Notes: a model not told the origin generated them from the sequence alone. A DNA stretch of 7,771 bases from Oscillospiraceae bacterium (GCA_016296235.1 JAEDJR010000092.1:1-7771); one strand, 5' to 3'; positions 1 through 6,192 are shown, counted from the first letter of the stretch. Translations and numbers: made by a program.

Positions 1-213
1 GGCGAAGGCGGCCAGCCCGTGGACTGCCGCATCGAGGACAGCAAGCGCACCGGCGAGGACTTCAAGAAGGCCAGGGAAGAGCTGGGCGATCTGGCCCGCT
101 CCGAAGAGGATATCATGAGCTACATCTGCTTCCCCGTCCAGGCCAGAAAGTTCCTGGAGGAGCTCAAGGCCAAGGAAGAGAATATCGCCACCTATGTGAT
201 CGAAGAAGCATAA
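1..213 (+). CDS. oadA: Oxaloacetate decarboxylase-like alpha (carboxyltransferase) subunit, C-terminal fragment
   Basis: Only the last 70 residues are inside the window; the reading frame is open from base 1 to the TAA at 211-213. The tail matches the end of the PYC/OADA conserved domain: an EELGDLARSEEDIMSYICFP stretch followed by a Q-A-x-KFLEE motif, which resembles the ...DVLTYALFP...KFLE... end of OadA and pyruvate carboxylase subunit B. This family transfers the carboxyl group of a 2-oxo acid to biotin in the cytoplasm. The protein ends right after this domain, so unlike Klebsiella OadA it has no fused biotin domain; the carrier is a separate gene (592-993). It is the first visible gene of an operon with the next three genes; the gap to the gamma subunit is 13 bases and already contains that gene's AAGGAGG site. 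Family assignment is fairly firm. The true substrate (oxaloacetate or another acid or acyl-CoA) cannot be settled from the tail alone. Confidence 0.75.
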   Translation, partial: GEGGQPVDCRIEDSKRTGEDFKKAREELGDLARSEEDIMSYICFPVQARKFLEELKAKEENIATYVIEEA

Positions 214-226
214 GGAGGTCTGGAAG

Positions 227-589
227 ATGTTCTTAGCCACTGTTGCCGCTTCCGGCGAAAAGATCGGCATCGGCGAAGCCGCCATCACCGCCCTGCTGGG
301 TTATGTTGTGGTCTTTGTGGGTCTGGCCCTGCTCATGGTCGTGGTCATCATCATGGGCAAGATCATGGTGGCCTCCAAGGCCAAGAAGGCCGCTGCCGCT
401 CCTGCTCCGGCCGCTGCCCCGGCTCCCGCCCCCGTGCCCGAAGGCAAGCCCGCTCCCGGCTCCGCCGGACAGCTGAAGCTGTATGATACGCCCGACCGTG
501 ACGCCGCCATGATTATGGCCATCGTCGCCAACAAGATGGGCAAACCCCTCAACGAACTGCGGTTCAAATCCATCAAGGAGGTCAAGTGA
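227..589 (+). CDS. oadG: OadG-family sodium pump decarboxylase gamma/delta subunit
   Basis: A small single-span membrane subunit of 120 residues. The N-terminus is followed by one hydrophobic helix at about residues 21-44 (LLGYVVVFVGLALLMVVVII), then a Lys/Ala/Pro hinge at about 51-79, and a soluble tail with the pattern MAIVANKMGKPLNELRF near residues 97-113. The helix-hinge-tail layout is that of OadG, GcdD and MmdD, which anchor the carboxyltransferase to the Na+-pumping beta subunit and are needed for complex assembly. The tail also resembles the separate small epsilon chain (MmdE) described for Veillonella methylmalonyl-CoA decarboxylase, which is homologous to the end of the delta chain. 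The start ATG at 227 is set by AAGGAGG at 212-218. The stop TGA at 587-589 overlaps a possible GTG of the next gene, so the two are probably translationally coupled. Confidence 0.85.
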   Translation: MFLATVAASGEKIGIGEAAITALLGYVVVFVGLALLMVVVIIMGKIMVASKAKKAAAAPAPAAAPAPAPVPEGKPAPGSAGQLKLYDTPDRDAAMIMAIVANKMGKPLNELRFKSIKEVK

Positions 590-591
590 AG

Positions 592-993
592 ATGAAATAC
601 AAGGTCACACTCAACGGCAAGACCTATGAAGTCGAGGTAGAAGCCGGCAAGGCCATGCTGGTGGATGAATACGAGGCCTATGCCCCCGCTCCCGCTGCCG
701 CTCCTGCCGCTGCCCCTGCCGCCGCGCCCGCTGCAGCCCCTGCTGCCGCTCCCGCCCCCGCCGCCGTCAACCTGGCCGCCGGCGAAGCCGTCAACGCCCC
801 CATGCCCGGCAACATCCTGAAGGTCAATGTGGCCCAGGGCCAGGCTGTCAAGTCCGGCGACGTCCTGGTGGTGCTGGAAGCCATGAAGATGGAAAACGAG
901 ATCGTCGCCCCCCGCGACGGCACCGTCGCCCAGGTGGTCGTCTCCAAGGGCACGGTCGTGGATACCGGTGCTCCCCTGGTCGTTCTGGCATAA
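592..993 (+). CDS. Biotin carboxyl carrier protein of the decarboxylase complex
   Basis: 133 residues if started at ATG 592; a GTG at 586, overlapping the previous stop as GTGA, would add two residues. AAGGAGG at 575-581 is 10 bases from the ATG and 4 from the GTG; I prefer the ATG because homologues commonly begin MKYKVTLNGK. Residues 1-30 form the short N-terminal strand region (MKYKVTLNGKTYEVEVE). Residues 31-57 are an Ala/Pro-only hinge. Residues 65-133 are a biotinyl domain with EAMKM at 96-100; Lys99, 34 residues from the end, is the predicted biotin attachment site. The protein carries CO2 from the alpha subunit to the membrane beta subunit, as GcdC and MmdC do. It needs a biotin ligase, which is not in this window, and links functionally to bioY at 5550-6107. 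A lipoyl domain is unlikely because of the AMKM motif. Confidence 0.9.
   Translation: MKYKVTLNGKTYEVEVEAGKAMLVDEYEAYAPAPAAAPAAAPAAAPAAAPAAAPAPAAVNLAAGEAVNAPMPGNILKVNVAQGQAVKSGDVLVVLEAMKMENEIVAPRDGTVAQVVVSKGTVVDTGAPLVVLA
682..762 (+). repeat. Low-complexity Ala/Pro hinge-coding repeat
   Basis: These 81 bases encode 27 residues made only of alanine and proline, mostly as repeats of the four-residue unit AAAP. The DNA is a degenerate 12-base GC-rich repeat (variants of GCTGCCGCTCCT) with several synonymous changes, so it is not a recent perfect expansion. Such hinges are known in biotin carriers of sodium-pump decarboxylases, where they let the biotin arm swing between active sites. Confidence 0.8.
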
Positions 994-1005
994 GGAGGGG
1001 TTCAA

Positions 1006-2205
1006 ATGGATGTATTGGGAACCCTGCTGAAGCTCTGGAATGACTCCGGCTTCAACTCCTTCTTTGTCGGCGACGGCTGGAAGTCCCTGGTCATGATCGT
1101 CATTGCCTGCGCGCTTTTGTACATGGGCATCGTCAAGCAGTTCGAGCCCCTGCTGCTGGTGGGCATCGCCTTCGGCGCATTGCTGACCAACCTGCCGGGC
1201 AACGGCCTGTATACCCCCGAGCTGTGGGACGCCTTCCTGGATCCCAACAGCCCCGCTTACCACAGCTACGGCGCCATCCTCACCAAGGGCGGCCTGCTGG
1301 ATATTCTCTACATCGGCGTCAAAGCCGGCGTCTACCCGTCGCTGATCTTTATGGGCATCGGCGCCATGACCGACTTTGGCCCCCTGCTGTCCAACCCCAA
1401 GAGCCTGCTCCTGGGCGCTGCCGCCCAGATGGGTGTGTTTGTGGCCTACTTCGGCGCAGTCTGCATGGGCTTCACCGGTAACCAGGCCGCCTCCATCGGC
1501 ATCATCGGCGGCGCGGACGGCCCCACGGCCATCTTCCTGACCACCCGCCTGGCTCCCGAGCTTCTGGGCGCCATCGCCATCGCGGCCTACTCCTACATGG
1601 CCCTGATCCCCCTGATTCAGCCGCCCATCATGAAGGCCCTGACCAATAAGAAGGACCGCCAGATCAAGATGGTTCAGACCCGCGAGGTCTCCAAGACCGA
1701 GAAGATCGTCTTCCCCATCGTGGTGGCCATCTTTGTCATCCTGCTGCTGCCCTCCACCGCTCCGCTGATCGGCTGCCTGATGCTGGGCAACCTGTGGAAG
1801 GAATGCGGCGTCACCGAGCGTCTGTCCGACACCGTTCAGAACTCCCTGATGAACATCGTCACCGTGTTCCTGGGCATCTCCGTGGGCGCCACCACCGTGG
1901 CTTCCCGGTTCCTGACCTGGGACACCATCAAGATCGTGGTGCTGGGCCTGGTGGCCTTCGGTATCTCCACGGCCGGCGGCCTGCTGGGCGGCAACGTCAT
2001 GTGCAAGCTCTCCGGCGGCAAGATCAACCCCCTCATCGGCTCCGCAGGCGTGTCCGCCGTTCCCATGGCTGCCCGCGTGTCCCAGAAGGTGGGCCAGAAG
2101 GAGAACCCCTCCAACTTCCTGCTGATGCACGCCATGGGCCCCAACGTGGCCGGCGTCATCGGTTCCGCCATCGCTGCCGGCTTCCTGCTGGCCGTGTACG
2201 GCTGA
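1006..2205 (+). CDS. oadB: Na+-transporting decarboxylase beta subunit (OadB/GcdB/MmdB family)
   Basis: A 399-residue polytopic membrane protein of normal family length that decarboxylates carboxybiotin and couples this to Na+ export. It shows the hallmark re-entrant motif SIGIIGGADGPTAIF with Asp171, then Tyr197 in SYMALIPLIQPP, and the second motif NPLIGSAGVSAVPMAARVSQ with Asn341, Gly345, Ser350 and Arg357. By spacing these match Klebsiella OadB Asp203, Tyr229, Asn373, Gly377, Ser382 and Arg389 with a constant offset of 32 residues, so all residues implicated in Na+/H+ coupling are present and the pump should be functional. The ATG is set by AAGGAGG at 992-998, and the gap to the biotin carrier is 12 bases. 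This gene ends the operon; the next features are palindromic repeats and then genes on the opposite strand. Confidence 0.95.
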   Translation: MDVLGTLLKLWNDSGFNSFFVGDGWKSLVMIVIACALLYMGIVKQFEPLLLVGIAFGALLTNLPGNGLYTPELWDAFLDPNSPAYHSYGAILTKGGLLDILYIGVKAGVYPSLIFMGIGAMTDFGPLLSNPKSLLLGAAAQMGVFVAYFGAVCMGFTGNQAASIGIIGGADGPTAIFLTTRLAPELLGAIAIAAYSYMALIPLIQPPIMKALTNKKDRQIKMVQTREVSKTEKIVFPIVVAIFVILLLPSTAPLIGCLMLGNLWKECGVTERLSDTVQNSLMNIVTVFLGISVGATTVASRFLTWDTIKIVVLGLVAFGISTAGGLLGGNVMCKLSGGKINPLIGSAGVSAVPMAARVSQKVGQKENPSNFLLMHAMGPNVAGVIGSAIAAGFLLAVYG

Positions 2206-2218
2206 GTTTTCTGACAAA

Positions 2219-2436
2219 AAGGGCCTGTCGCAAACTTGCGATTTGCACAAACACAGGCTGCACCGAAAGCCTCCCCTGCGTAAGGGGAGGTGGCCCGAAG
2301 GGCCGGAGGGGTTGTGTGCAGGCAGCTGATGCCTGTACCGACCCCTCAGTCACGCTTCGCGTGACAGCTCCCCTTACGCAGGGGAGCCTTGGTGCGGTCA
2401 ACGTTTTGCATCTTGCAAATTTTGCGGCAGGCCCTT
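2219..2436. terminator. Imperfect outer inverted repeat with A/T runs, probable terminator stem enclosing a repeat element
   Basis: The 21 bases at 2219-2239 (AAGGGCCTGTCGCAAA...) pair with 2415-2436 (...TTTGCGGCAGGCCCTT) with only about two differences. An A run precedes the left arm (2216-2220) and a T run follows the right arm (2439-2444), as in a bidirectional Rho-independent terminator for the decarboxylase operon. The normally short loop is about 175 bases long here and holds the palindromic element at 2271-2386. Immediately after lies a small hairpin CCTTCC-T6-GGAAGG at 2433-2450. That this was a simple terminator later invaded by the repeat is inference. Confidence 0.45.
2271..2386. 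repeat. Palindromic intergenic element with four-way-junction fold potential
   Basis: A perfect 19-bp stem joins 2271-2289 (CTCCCCTGCGTAAGGGGAG) to 2368-2386. Inside it, in order, are hairpin GGCCC-GAA-GGGCC (2292-2304), a 7-bp stem 2306-2312 with 2341-2347, whose loop contains a further hairpin CAGGCA-GCTGA-TGCCTG (2319-2335), and hairpin GTCACGC-TTC-GCGTGAC (2349-2365). The junction linkers are only one or two bases long. It has no coding potential that I trust. Repeats of this look are frequent between genes in Oscillospiraceae; I know of no assigned function. The same layout recurs at 6214-6356. Confidence 0.8.
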
Positions 2437-2471
2437 CCTTTTTTGGAAGGATTCAAAACCAAAGCACAGCC

Positions 2472-2512
2472 TAAGAGAAGCTGTCACCGAAGGTGACTGA
2501 GAGGTGTGCTGG
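2472..2512. repeat. Half-copy of the palindromic element
   Basis: The sequence AGCTGTCACCGAAGGTGACT followed by GAGAGGT is the reverse complement of the right half of the element at 2341-2371 with a few changes. It keeps the hairpin GTCACC-GAA-GGTGAC (2483-2497), but a partner half is not visible. It lies about 32 bases beyond the stop codon of the convergent hydrolase gene. Confidence 0.55.
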
Positions 2513-2544
2513 GAAACGCTGCGCTTTATGGAGCTTCCGGCGGA

Positions 2545-3717
2545 TCAGTCCGTCAGCAGGGCAGACAGGATTCCCTGGAAGCCGCGGCAGGCCAGCTCCA
2601 GCTGGTCCACCTCGATATATTCGTCGATGACGTGAGCCAGGCGCTCCAGGCTGGGGCCGAAGCCCACCGCGGGGATGTCGGCCTCGCCGCAGAAGTGGCT
2701 GCCGTTGGTGCAGAAGCTGAAATGGCTCAGCTTCGGCTCCAGACCCGCTGCCCGCAGGCCCGCCAGGGCCTTCTGCACCAGGGGATGGTCCTCCTCCAGG
2801 AGCCAGGCCGGGAAAAACCGCTTGGCCCGGATGGTCTCTCCGGTCCAGCAGGGGGCCTCCCCCCGGGCCAGATACGCCCGGGCGTCCAGCTGGGGCAGGC
2901 GGGCCTTGACCTGGGCCAGGGCCTCAGCCACCTGGGCCAGGACGCTTTCCTCCGTCTCGCCCACCAGCAGCCGCCGGTCGAAGGTGGCCCGGCACAGACC
3001 CGGCACCACGGAGGCCCCGGGCCAGGGGCTGGAAATGATGTCCGTCAGCTCCAGAATGCCCTTGCCCAGCACCGGATGGACGTTGGGCGTCAGCGCCTGG
3101 ATGGCCGGGATTACCGCCGCCATGTCGTAAACCGCGTTGTGGCCGGCCTCGGGGTTGGAGGAGTGGCAGGTCTTGCCCCGGGTCTCCACCACGATCTCCG
3201 CCCGGCCCCGCTGGCCCCGCTTCAACGTGGCGGAGGTGGCTTCGCCGATGATGACGCAGTCGGGCCGGGTGATTTGGGAGATGCTGCGGCAGGACACGCC
3301 CTCGAAGCACTCCTCGTGGACGGAGCCGGATACCCAGACCGTACCGGCAAAGTCCCGGCCGGTGGTTTCGGCGAACCGGGCTGCCGCCAGAACCATGGCC
3401 GCCACGCTGCCCTTCATGTCCGAAGCGCCCCGGCCGTAGATTTTCCCGTCCTGAAGCTCCCCGCCGAAGGGGTCGTGGGTCCAGGCGTCGGGATCCGACA
3501 GATCCACGGTGTCGATGTGGCCGTCCATGAGGACGGTGGGGCCGGGCCGGCTGCCGTGGAACGCGCCCATGACGCTGCCATAGGCGTCCACCTGCACCCG
3601 GTCAAAGCCCAGATCCTCCATGGTCTGCCGCAGGAATTGCGCCACGGATTCCTCCCTGCCCGACAGACTGGGCCGCCGGATCAGCTCCTGACAAAGGGTA
3701 ATCAATTGCGTGTCCAT
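2545..3717 (-). CDS. ygeY: M20-family metallohydrolase, YgeY-like
   Basis: A 390-residue cytoplasmic amidohydrolase of the M20 (ArgE/DapE/carboxypeptidase) fold. The two-metal site is complete: His67 in MDGHIDTV, Asp100 in GRGASDMKGS, Glu135-Glu136 in HEECFEG, Glu159 in IIGEA and His362 near the C-terminus; His185 in GKTCHSSNPEAG fits the dimerisation domain. Blocks such as RGQRGRAEI, DRRLLVGET, CWTGE, FPAW..EEDH, CTNG and AVGFGP follow Escherichia coli YgeY closely, more so than ArgE or DapE. YgeY is linked in some genomes to selenium and purine/amino-acid catabolism, but no such partner gene is visible here and the substrate is unknown. The ATG at 3717 has a GGGGGAG site 3724-3730. I find no good promoter of its own; transcription may come partly from the MATE gene upstream, 101 bases away. 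Confidence 0.85.
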   Translation of the reverse strand: MDTQLITLCQELIRRPSLSGREESVAQFLRQTMEDLGFDRVQVDAYGSVMGAFHGSRPGPTVLMDGHIDTVDLSDPDAWTHDPFGGELQDGKIYGRGASDMKGSVAAMVLAAARFAETTGRDFAGTVWVSGSVHEECFEGVSCRSISQITRPDCVIIGEATSATLKRGQRGRAEIVVETRGKTCHSSNPEAGHNAVYDMAAVIPAIQALTPNVHPVLGKGILELTDIISSPWPGASVVPGLCRATFDRRLLVGETEESVLAQVAEALAQVKARLPQLDARAYLARGEAPCWTGETIRAKRFFPAWLLEEDHPLVQKALAGLRAAGLEPKLSHFSFCTNGSHFCGEADIPAVGFGPSLERLAHVIDEYIEVDQLELACRGFQGILSALLTD

Positions 3718-3762
3718 GATTTGCTCCCCCTTTTTTATAAGTCTCTGTCCAAAATAAGGATT

Positions 3763-3786
3763 AGGCTTCTCCTCAAGGAGAAGCCT
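3763..3786 (-). terminator. Perfect hairpin between the MATE gene and the hydrolase gene
   Basis: AGGCTTCTCC and GGAGAAGCCT form a perfect 10-bp stem with a TCAA loop. On the + strand it is followed by TTTTT, but no + strand gene reads into it. On the - strand, the direction of the MATE gene ending at 3819, it is preceded by an A run and followed by the weaker tract TAATCCTTATTTT. It could be a leaky terminator that lets some transcription reach the hydrolase. Confidence 0.6.
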
Positions 3787-3818
3787 TTTTGGGTGCTCAT
3801 AGATTTTGAAGGGTTTTT

Positions 3819-5198
3819 TCAGGCTTCTTTCCGCTGCCGGCGTTCCATGCGGTCAAAGGTGTGGATCCAGTCGGCCTTGAAATAGTAGATCAGGAAAATG
3901 ATGGAGCTGAGACCCCAGGTCAGGGGATAGGCGGAGAACACCACCAGGATGTTGGGAATCAGGCTGACCATGACGGTGATGTAGCTGACCCGGATCACGC
4001 ACCAGCACAGCAGCATGACGGTCATGGGCACCGTAGCCTTGCCGGCGCCCCGGAAAATTCCGGCCATGCAGTGGCTCAGGGCCAGCAGGCAGTAGAACAA
4101 CGCCTCGGTGTGGGCCTGGCGGGTTCCGTAGGCCACCACGGATTCGTCGCCGCCGAACAGGGCGATGAGGTGGGGCGCGCCCAGATAGATGGCCACGCCC
4201 ATGACTTCCGCCAGCGCCACGGAGCAGATCACGCCGAAGCGGGAACCGCGGCGAACCCGGTCATACTGCCGGGCGCCCAGGTTCTGGCCCACAAAGGTGG
4301 CCAGGCCCATGGCGAAGCAGGTCACGGGCAGAAAGGCGAAGCCCTCCACCTTGGCATAGGAGCCGCAGCCGGCCATGGCGTCGGAGCCGAAGGCGTTGAT
4401 GTTGGCCTGCACCACCACGTTGGCCAGGCCGATGACGGAATTCTGAATACCGGAGGGCAGGCCGAAGCGGATAATCTGCTTCAGGGTGGGCAGGTGGAGC
4501 CGCACCTGCCGCAGATCCACCCGATAAACCTCCTGCACCCGGGTCAGCCGCCGGATGCACAGCAGGGCGGAGACGGCCTGGGAGATTACCGTGGCCCCCG
4601 CCGCCGCCGCCACGCCCCACCGGAACACGGCCACAAACAGCAGGTCCAGGATCACATTGACGAAGGACGAGAGAATCAGATAGTACAGGGGATGGCGGCT
4701 GTCGCCCACGCTCTGGAGGATGCCCATGGAGATGTTGTAGAGAAACACCGCCAGGACGCCCAGGAAGTAGGTGCGGAAATAAGCGATGGAGTTGGGCAGC
4801 ACGTCGGTTGGCGTGCCCATCCATCGCAGGATCTGGGGCGTCAGGGCCACGCCCACGGCTGTCAGCACCACGCCGCCCACCAGACCGAAGGCCAGGCCCG
4901 TATGAACGGCCAGGTGGAGGTTTTCCTCGTCCCGGGCGCCGTAGAACTTGGCGATGAGGACGCCGGCGCCCAGGGCCGTACCCTGGAGCAGGCCGATGAG
5001 CATAAATATCAGGTTGGACGAGGAGCTGACCGCCGCCAGGGCCTGCTTGCCGATGAAATTGCCCACAATCAGGGTGTCGGCGGTGTTATAGAGCTGTTGG
5101 AACAGGTTCCCCAGGAAAATGGGGATGGCAAAGGAAATCAGGCCCTTCCAGATGGGGCCCTCCAGCATGGAGGTCTGGGGGCGGGATAATCGAGGCAT
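3819..5198 (-). CDS. MATE-family efflux transporter
   Basis: A 459-residue inner-membrane protein, the usual length for the family, with two six-helix halves. MATE signatures include YNTADTLIVGNFIG at 37-50 with Asp41, YGARD at 86-90, the GDSRHPLYY...NVILDLLFV segment at 165-189, and in the second half the repeat of the first block, NAFGSDAMAGCGSYAKVEGF followed by FVGQNLGAR at 302-310. It belongs to the NorM/DinF/MepA superfamily and exports cationic compounds or drugs in exchange for Na+ or H+; the substrate cannot be told from sequence. The C-terminal tail is short and basic (RMERRQRKEA). The ATG at 5198 has GTGGAG about nine bases upstream, and a clear promoter lies at 5240-5268. With a Na+ pump in the same region a Na+-driven mechanism is plausible but unproven. 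Confidence 0.93.
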   Translation of the reverse strand: MPRLSRPQTSMLEGPIWKGLISFAIPIFLGNLFQQLYNTADTLIVGNFIGKQALAAVSSSSNLIFMLIGLLQGTALGAGVLIAKFYGARDEENLHLAVHTGLAFGLVGGVVLTAVGVALTPQILRWMGTPTDVLPNSIAYFRTYFLGVLAVFLYNISMGILQSVGDSRHPLYYLILSSFVNVILDLLFVAVFRWGVAAAAGATVISQAVSALLCIRRLTRVQEVYRVDLRQVRLHLPTLKQIIRFGLPSGIQNSVIGLANVVVQANINAFGSDAMAGCGSYAKVEGFAFLPVTCFAMGLATFVGQNLGARQYDRVRRGSRFGVICSVALAEVMGVAIYLGAPHLIALFGGDESVVAYGTRQAHTEALFYCLLALSHCMAGIFRGAGKATVPMTVMLLCWCVIRVSYITVMVSLIPNILVVFSAYPLTWGLSSIIFLIYYFKADWIHTFDRMERRQRKEA

Positions 5199-5239
5199 AG
5201 GAAGTCACTCCACTTATCTGTATGATAGTTCCTATCCTT

Positions 5240-5268
5240 ATTATAATGCAAAATTAACAAAGCTGCAA
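5240..5268 (-). promoter_or_regulatory. Sigma-A promoter of the MATE gene
   Basis: On the - strand TTGCAG (5268-5263) is followed after exactly 17 bases by a perfect TATAAT (5245-5240). The start codon is 41 bases downstream of the -10 box, leaving room for the ribosome binding site. Confidence 0.75.
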
Positions 5269-5337
5269 CCCAGCAAGCATACCTGTTTATATGACGTGCC
5301 TCTTCCCGCACGGTCCTTGCTGCGAAACAGCCCACAT

Positions 5338-5427
5338 TGTAGGGCGCGACGACCCGGCGCGCCGTTTGGCAGTTGGTAAAGAGATGCAGCTGCCTGCAAG
5401 CGGCACGCCCAGTGGTCGTGCCCTACA
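5338..5427. repeat. Intergenic inverted repeat, 27-base arms
   Basis: Arms 5338-5364 (TGTAGGGCGCGACGACC...) and 5401-5427 are inverted copies matching at 22 of 27 positions, with a 36-base centre. It is flanked by a 14-base near-perfect direct repeat (TTGCTGCGAAACAG at 5317-5330, TTGCTGTGAAACAG at 5433-5446). There is no gene in it. It is typical of short palindromic repeats found between genes in gut Clostridia. Confidence 0.75.
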
Positions 5428-5448
5428 TGTCATTGCTGTGAAACAGGA

Positions 5449-5511
5449 CGTAGGGGCGGCTATCAGCCGCCCGATGCTTCGGATCGCGGGCGGCTGATAG
5501 CCGCCCCTACG
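5449..5511. repeat. Perfect 25-bp inverted repeat downstream of bioY
   Basis: Arms 5449-5473 and 5487-5511 are perfectly complementary around a 13-base centre. Each arm is also a hairpin by itself (GGGCGGCT-ATC-AGCCGCCC and GGGCGGCT-GAT-AGCCGCCC), so one long hairpin and two short ones are alternative folds. It starts about 39 bases past the bioY stop codon and may end bioY transcription, though it lacks a T run in that direction. Confidence 0.85.
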
Positions 5512-5549
5512 GTTTCGTTTACCGTGATGCATTCGGGAGCGGCCGGTTT

Positions 5550-6107
5550 CTATTTTTGCGCGGGCAGCAGGTTTGATTTTATCAAGGCGAGACGGACGGC
5601 TTTGCCAAGGGCCGTTGCAACCAGGATTTTGGCCAGATCCACCAGAATAAAGGGGAAAACGCAGACGGTCAGGGCGTACCACAGGGTGCAGTCCATCTGC
5701 AGAACAAACCATATGGTACCGAAAATATAGTCCACCAACGTTGCGGCAATCATGCCAAGCACGGTGATGACTGCATTTGCGCGGGATTTTTCCATGACGA
5801 AGCCGCTGATCAGGGCCATGAAAATAAAGCCGATCAAATATCCGCCCGTCGGGCCGGCCAGCTTGGCCAGTCCGCCCGCGTAGCCGGAAAAAACAGGCAG
5901 TCCGACTGCGCCCAAAATCAGATAGACAAGACAGCTGATTGTGCTGCCCTTCATTCCAAGGAGATAGACAGCCAGATAAATGACCAGGTTCGTAAACGAA
6001 ACCGGGATCGGGCCGATCTGGATGGACATGGGGCCCAGCACGCACATCAGTGCGGCCATCAATGCGCAGGTGGTCAGTTTGTAAATTGTAAATCGCTTGT
6101 TCATCAT
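5550..6107 (-). CDS. bioY: Biotin transporter BioY (ECF S component)
   Basis: A 185-residue membrane protein of about six helices that binds biotin and works alone or with the shared ECF module (EcfT, EcfA1, EcfA2), which is not in the window. BioY marks include GAVGLPVFSGYAGGLAKL at 67-83, the family signature GPTGGYLIGF at 85-94 and the C-terminal FPFILVDLAKILVA. The frame is open for 20 more codons upstream to 6167, but that ATG lies inside the promoter; AGGAGGG at 6113-6119 fixes the start at the ATGATG pair, first ATG at 6107. The promoter and a BirA-like operator lie just upstream, so expression should fall when biotin is plentiful. Base composition is a little less GC-rich than the decarboxylase operon, hinting at a different history. 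The gene supports the biotin need of the decarboxylase carrier at 592-993. Confidence 0.93.
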   Translation of the reverse strand: MMNKRFTIYKLTTCALMAALMCVLGPMSIQIGPIPVSFTNLVIYLAVYLLGMKGSTISCLVYLILGAVGLPVFSGYAGGLAKLAGPTGGYLIGFIFMALISGFVMEKSRANAVITVLGMIAATLVDYIFGTIWFVLQMDCTLWYALTVCVFPFILVDLAKILVATALGKAVRLALIKSNLLPAQK

Positions 6108-6138
6108 GATATCCCTCCTATATTGGGTTCCGAGCATT

Positions 6139-6167
6139 AGAATACACAGTTCTGCCCGGATTGTCAA
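6139..6167 (-). promoter_or_regulatory. Sigma-A promoter of bioY
   Basis: On the - strand a perfect TTGACA (6167-6162) is followed after 17 bases by TATTCT (6144-6139). Transcription should start near 6132, giving a leader of about 25 bases that contains only the ribosome binding site. Confidence 0.8.
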
Positions 6168-6192
6168 CCATTATTTGATAATAGGTTCACAA
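6161..6192. promoter_or_regulatory. BirA-type biotin operator of bioY
   Basis: TTGTCAACC (6161-6169), a 14-base AT-rich spacer, then GGTTCACAA (6184-6192). The half-sites are inverted copies with one mismatch, and the dyad extends by one A/T base on each side. This fits the known Firmicute BirA box (TTGTTAACC, 14-16 bases, GGTTAACAA), bound by the bifunctional biotin ligase/repressor BirA. It overlaps the -35 box, the position expected for repression. No birA gene is in the window. Confidence 0.8.

Noticed and set aside
301..2250. A 649-codon open frame on the - strand across the decarboxylase genes
   Set aside because: Its translation is rich in Gly, His, Asp and Gln and has no domain-like blocks. 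It is the antisense of well-supported genes and is open only because of high GC at third positions.
2271..2386. A tRNA, because of the cloverleaf drawing
   Set aside because: The closing stem is 19 bp, arm lengths are wrong, and there is no TTC-containing T arm of tRNA type, anticodon loop or CCA end.
2506..3885. A 459-codon open frame on the + strand
   Set aside because: It is antisense to the YgeY-like gene, whose metal-binding residues and start signal are clear. The + frame has no family features and no ribosome binding site.
3861..5189. A 442-codon open frame on the + strand
   Set aside because: It is antisense to the MATE gene, with low-complexity His/Gly/Gln-rich content and no membrane or domain pattern.
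5338..5511. A CRISPR array, because of repeated palindromes and a repeated 14-base motif
   Set aside because: There are only two unequal inverted repeats, no regular repeat-spacer spacing and no cas gene nearby.
6108..6167. A 20-codon N-terminal extension of bioY
   Set aside because: The upstream ATG lies at the -35 box of the promoter, and AGGAGGG sits just before the internal ATG pair.
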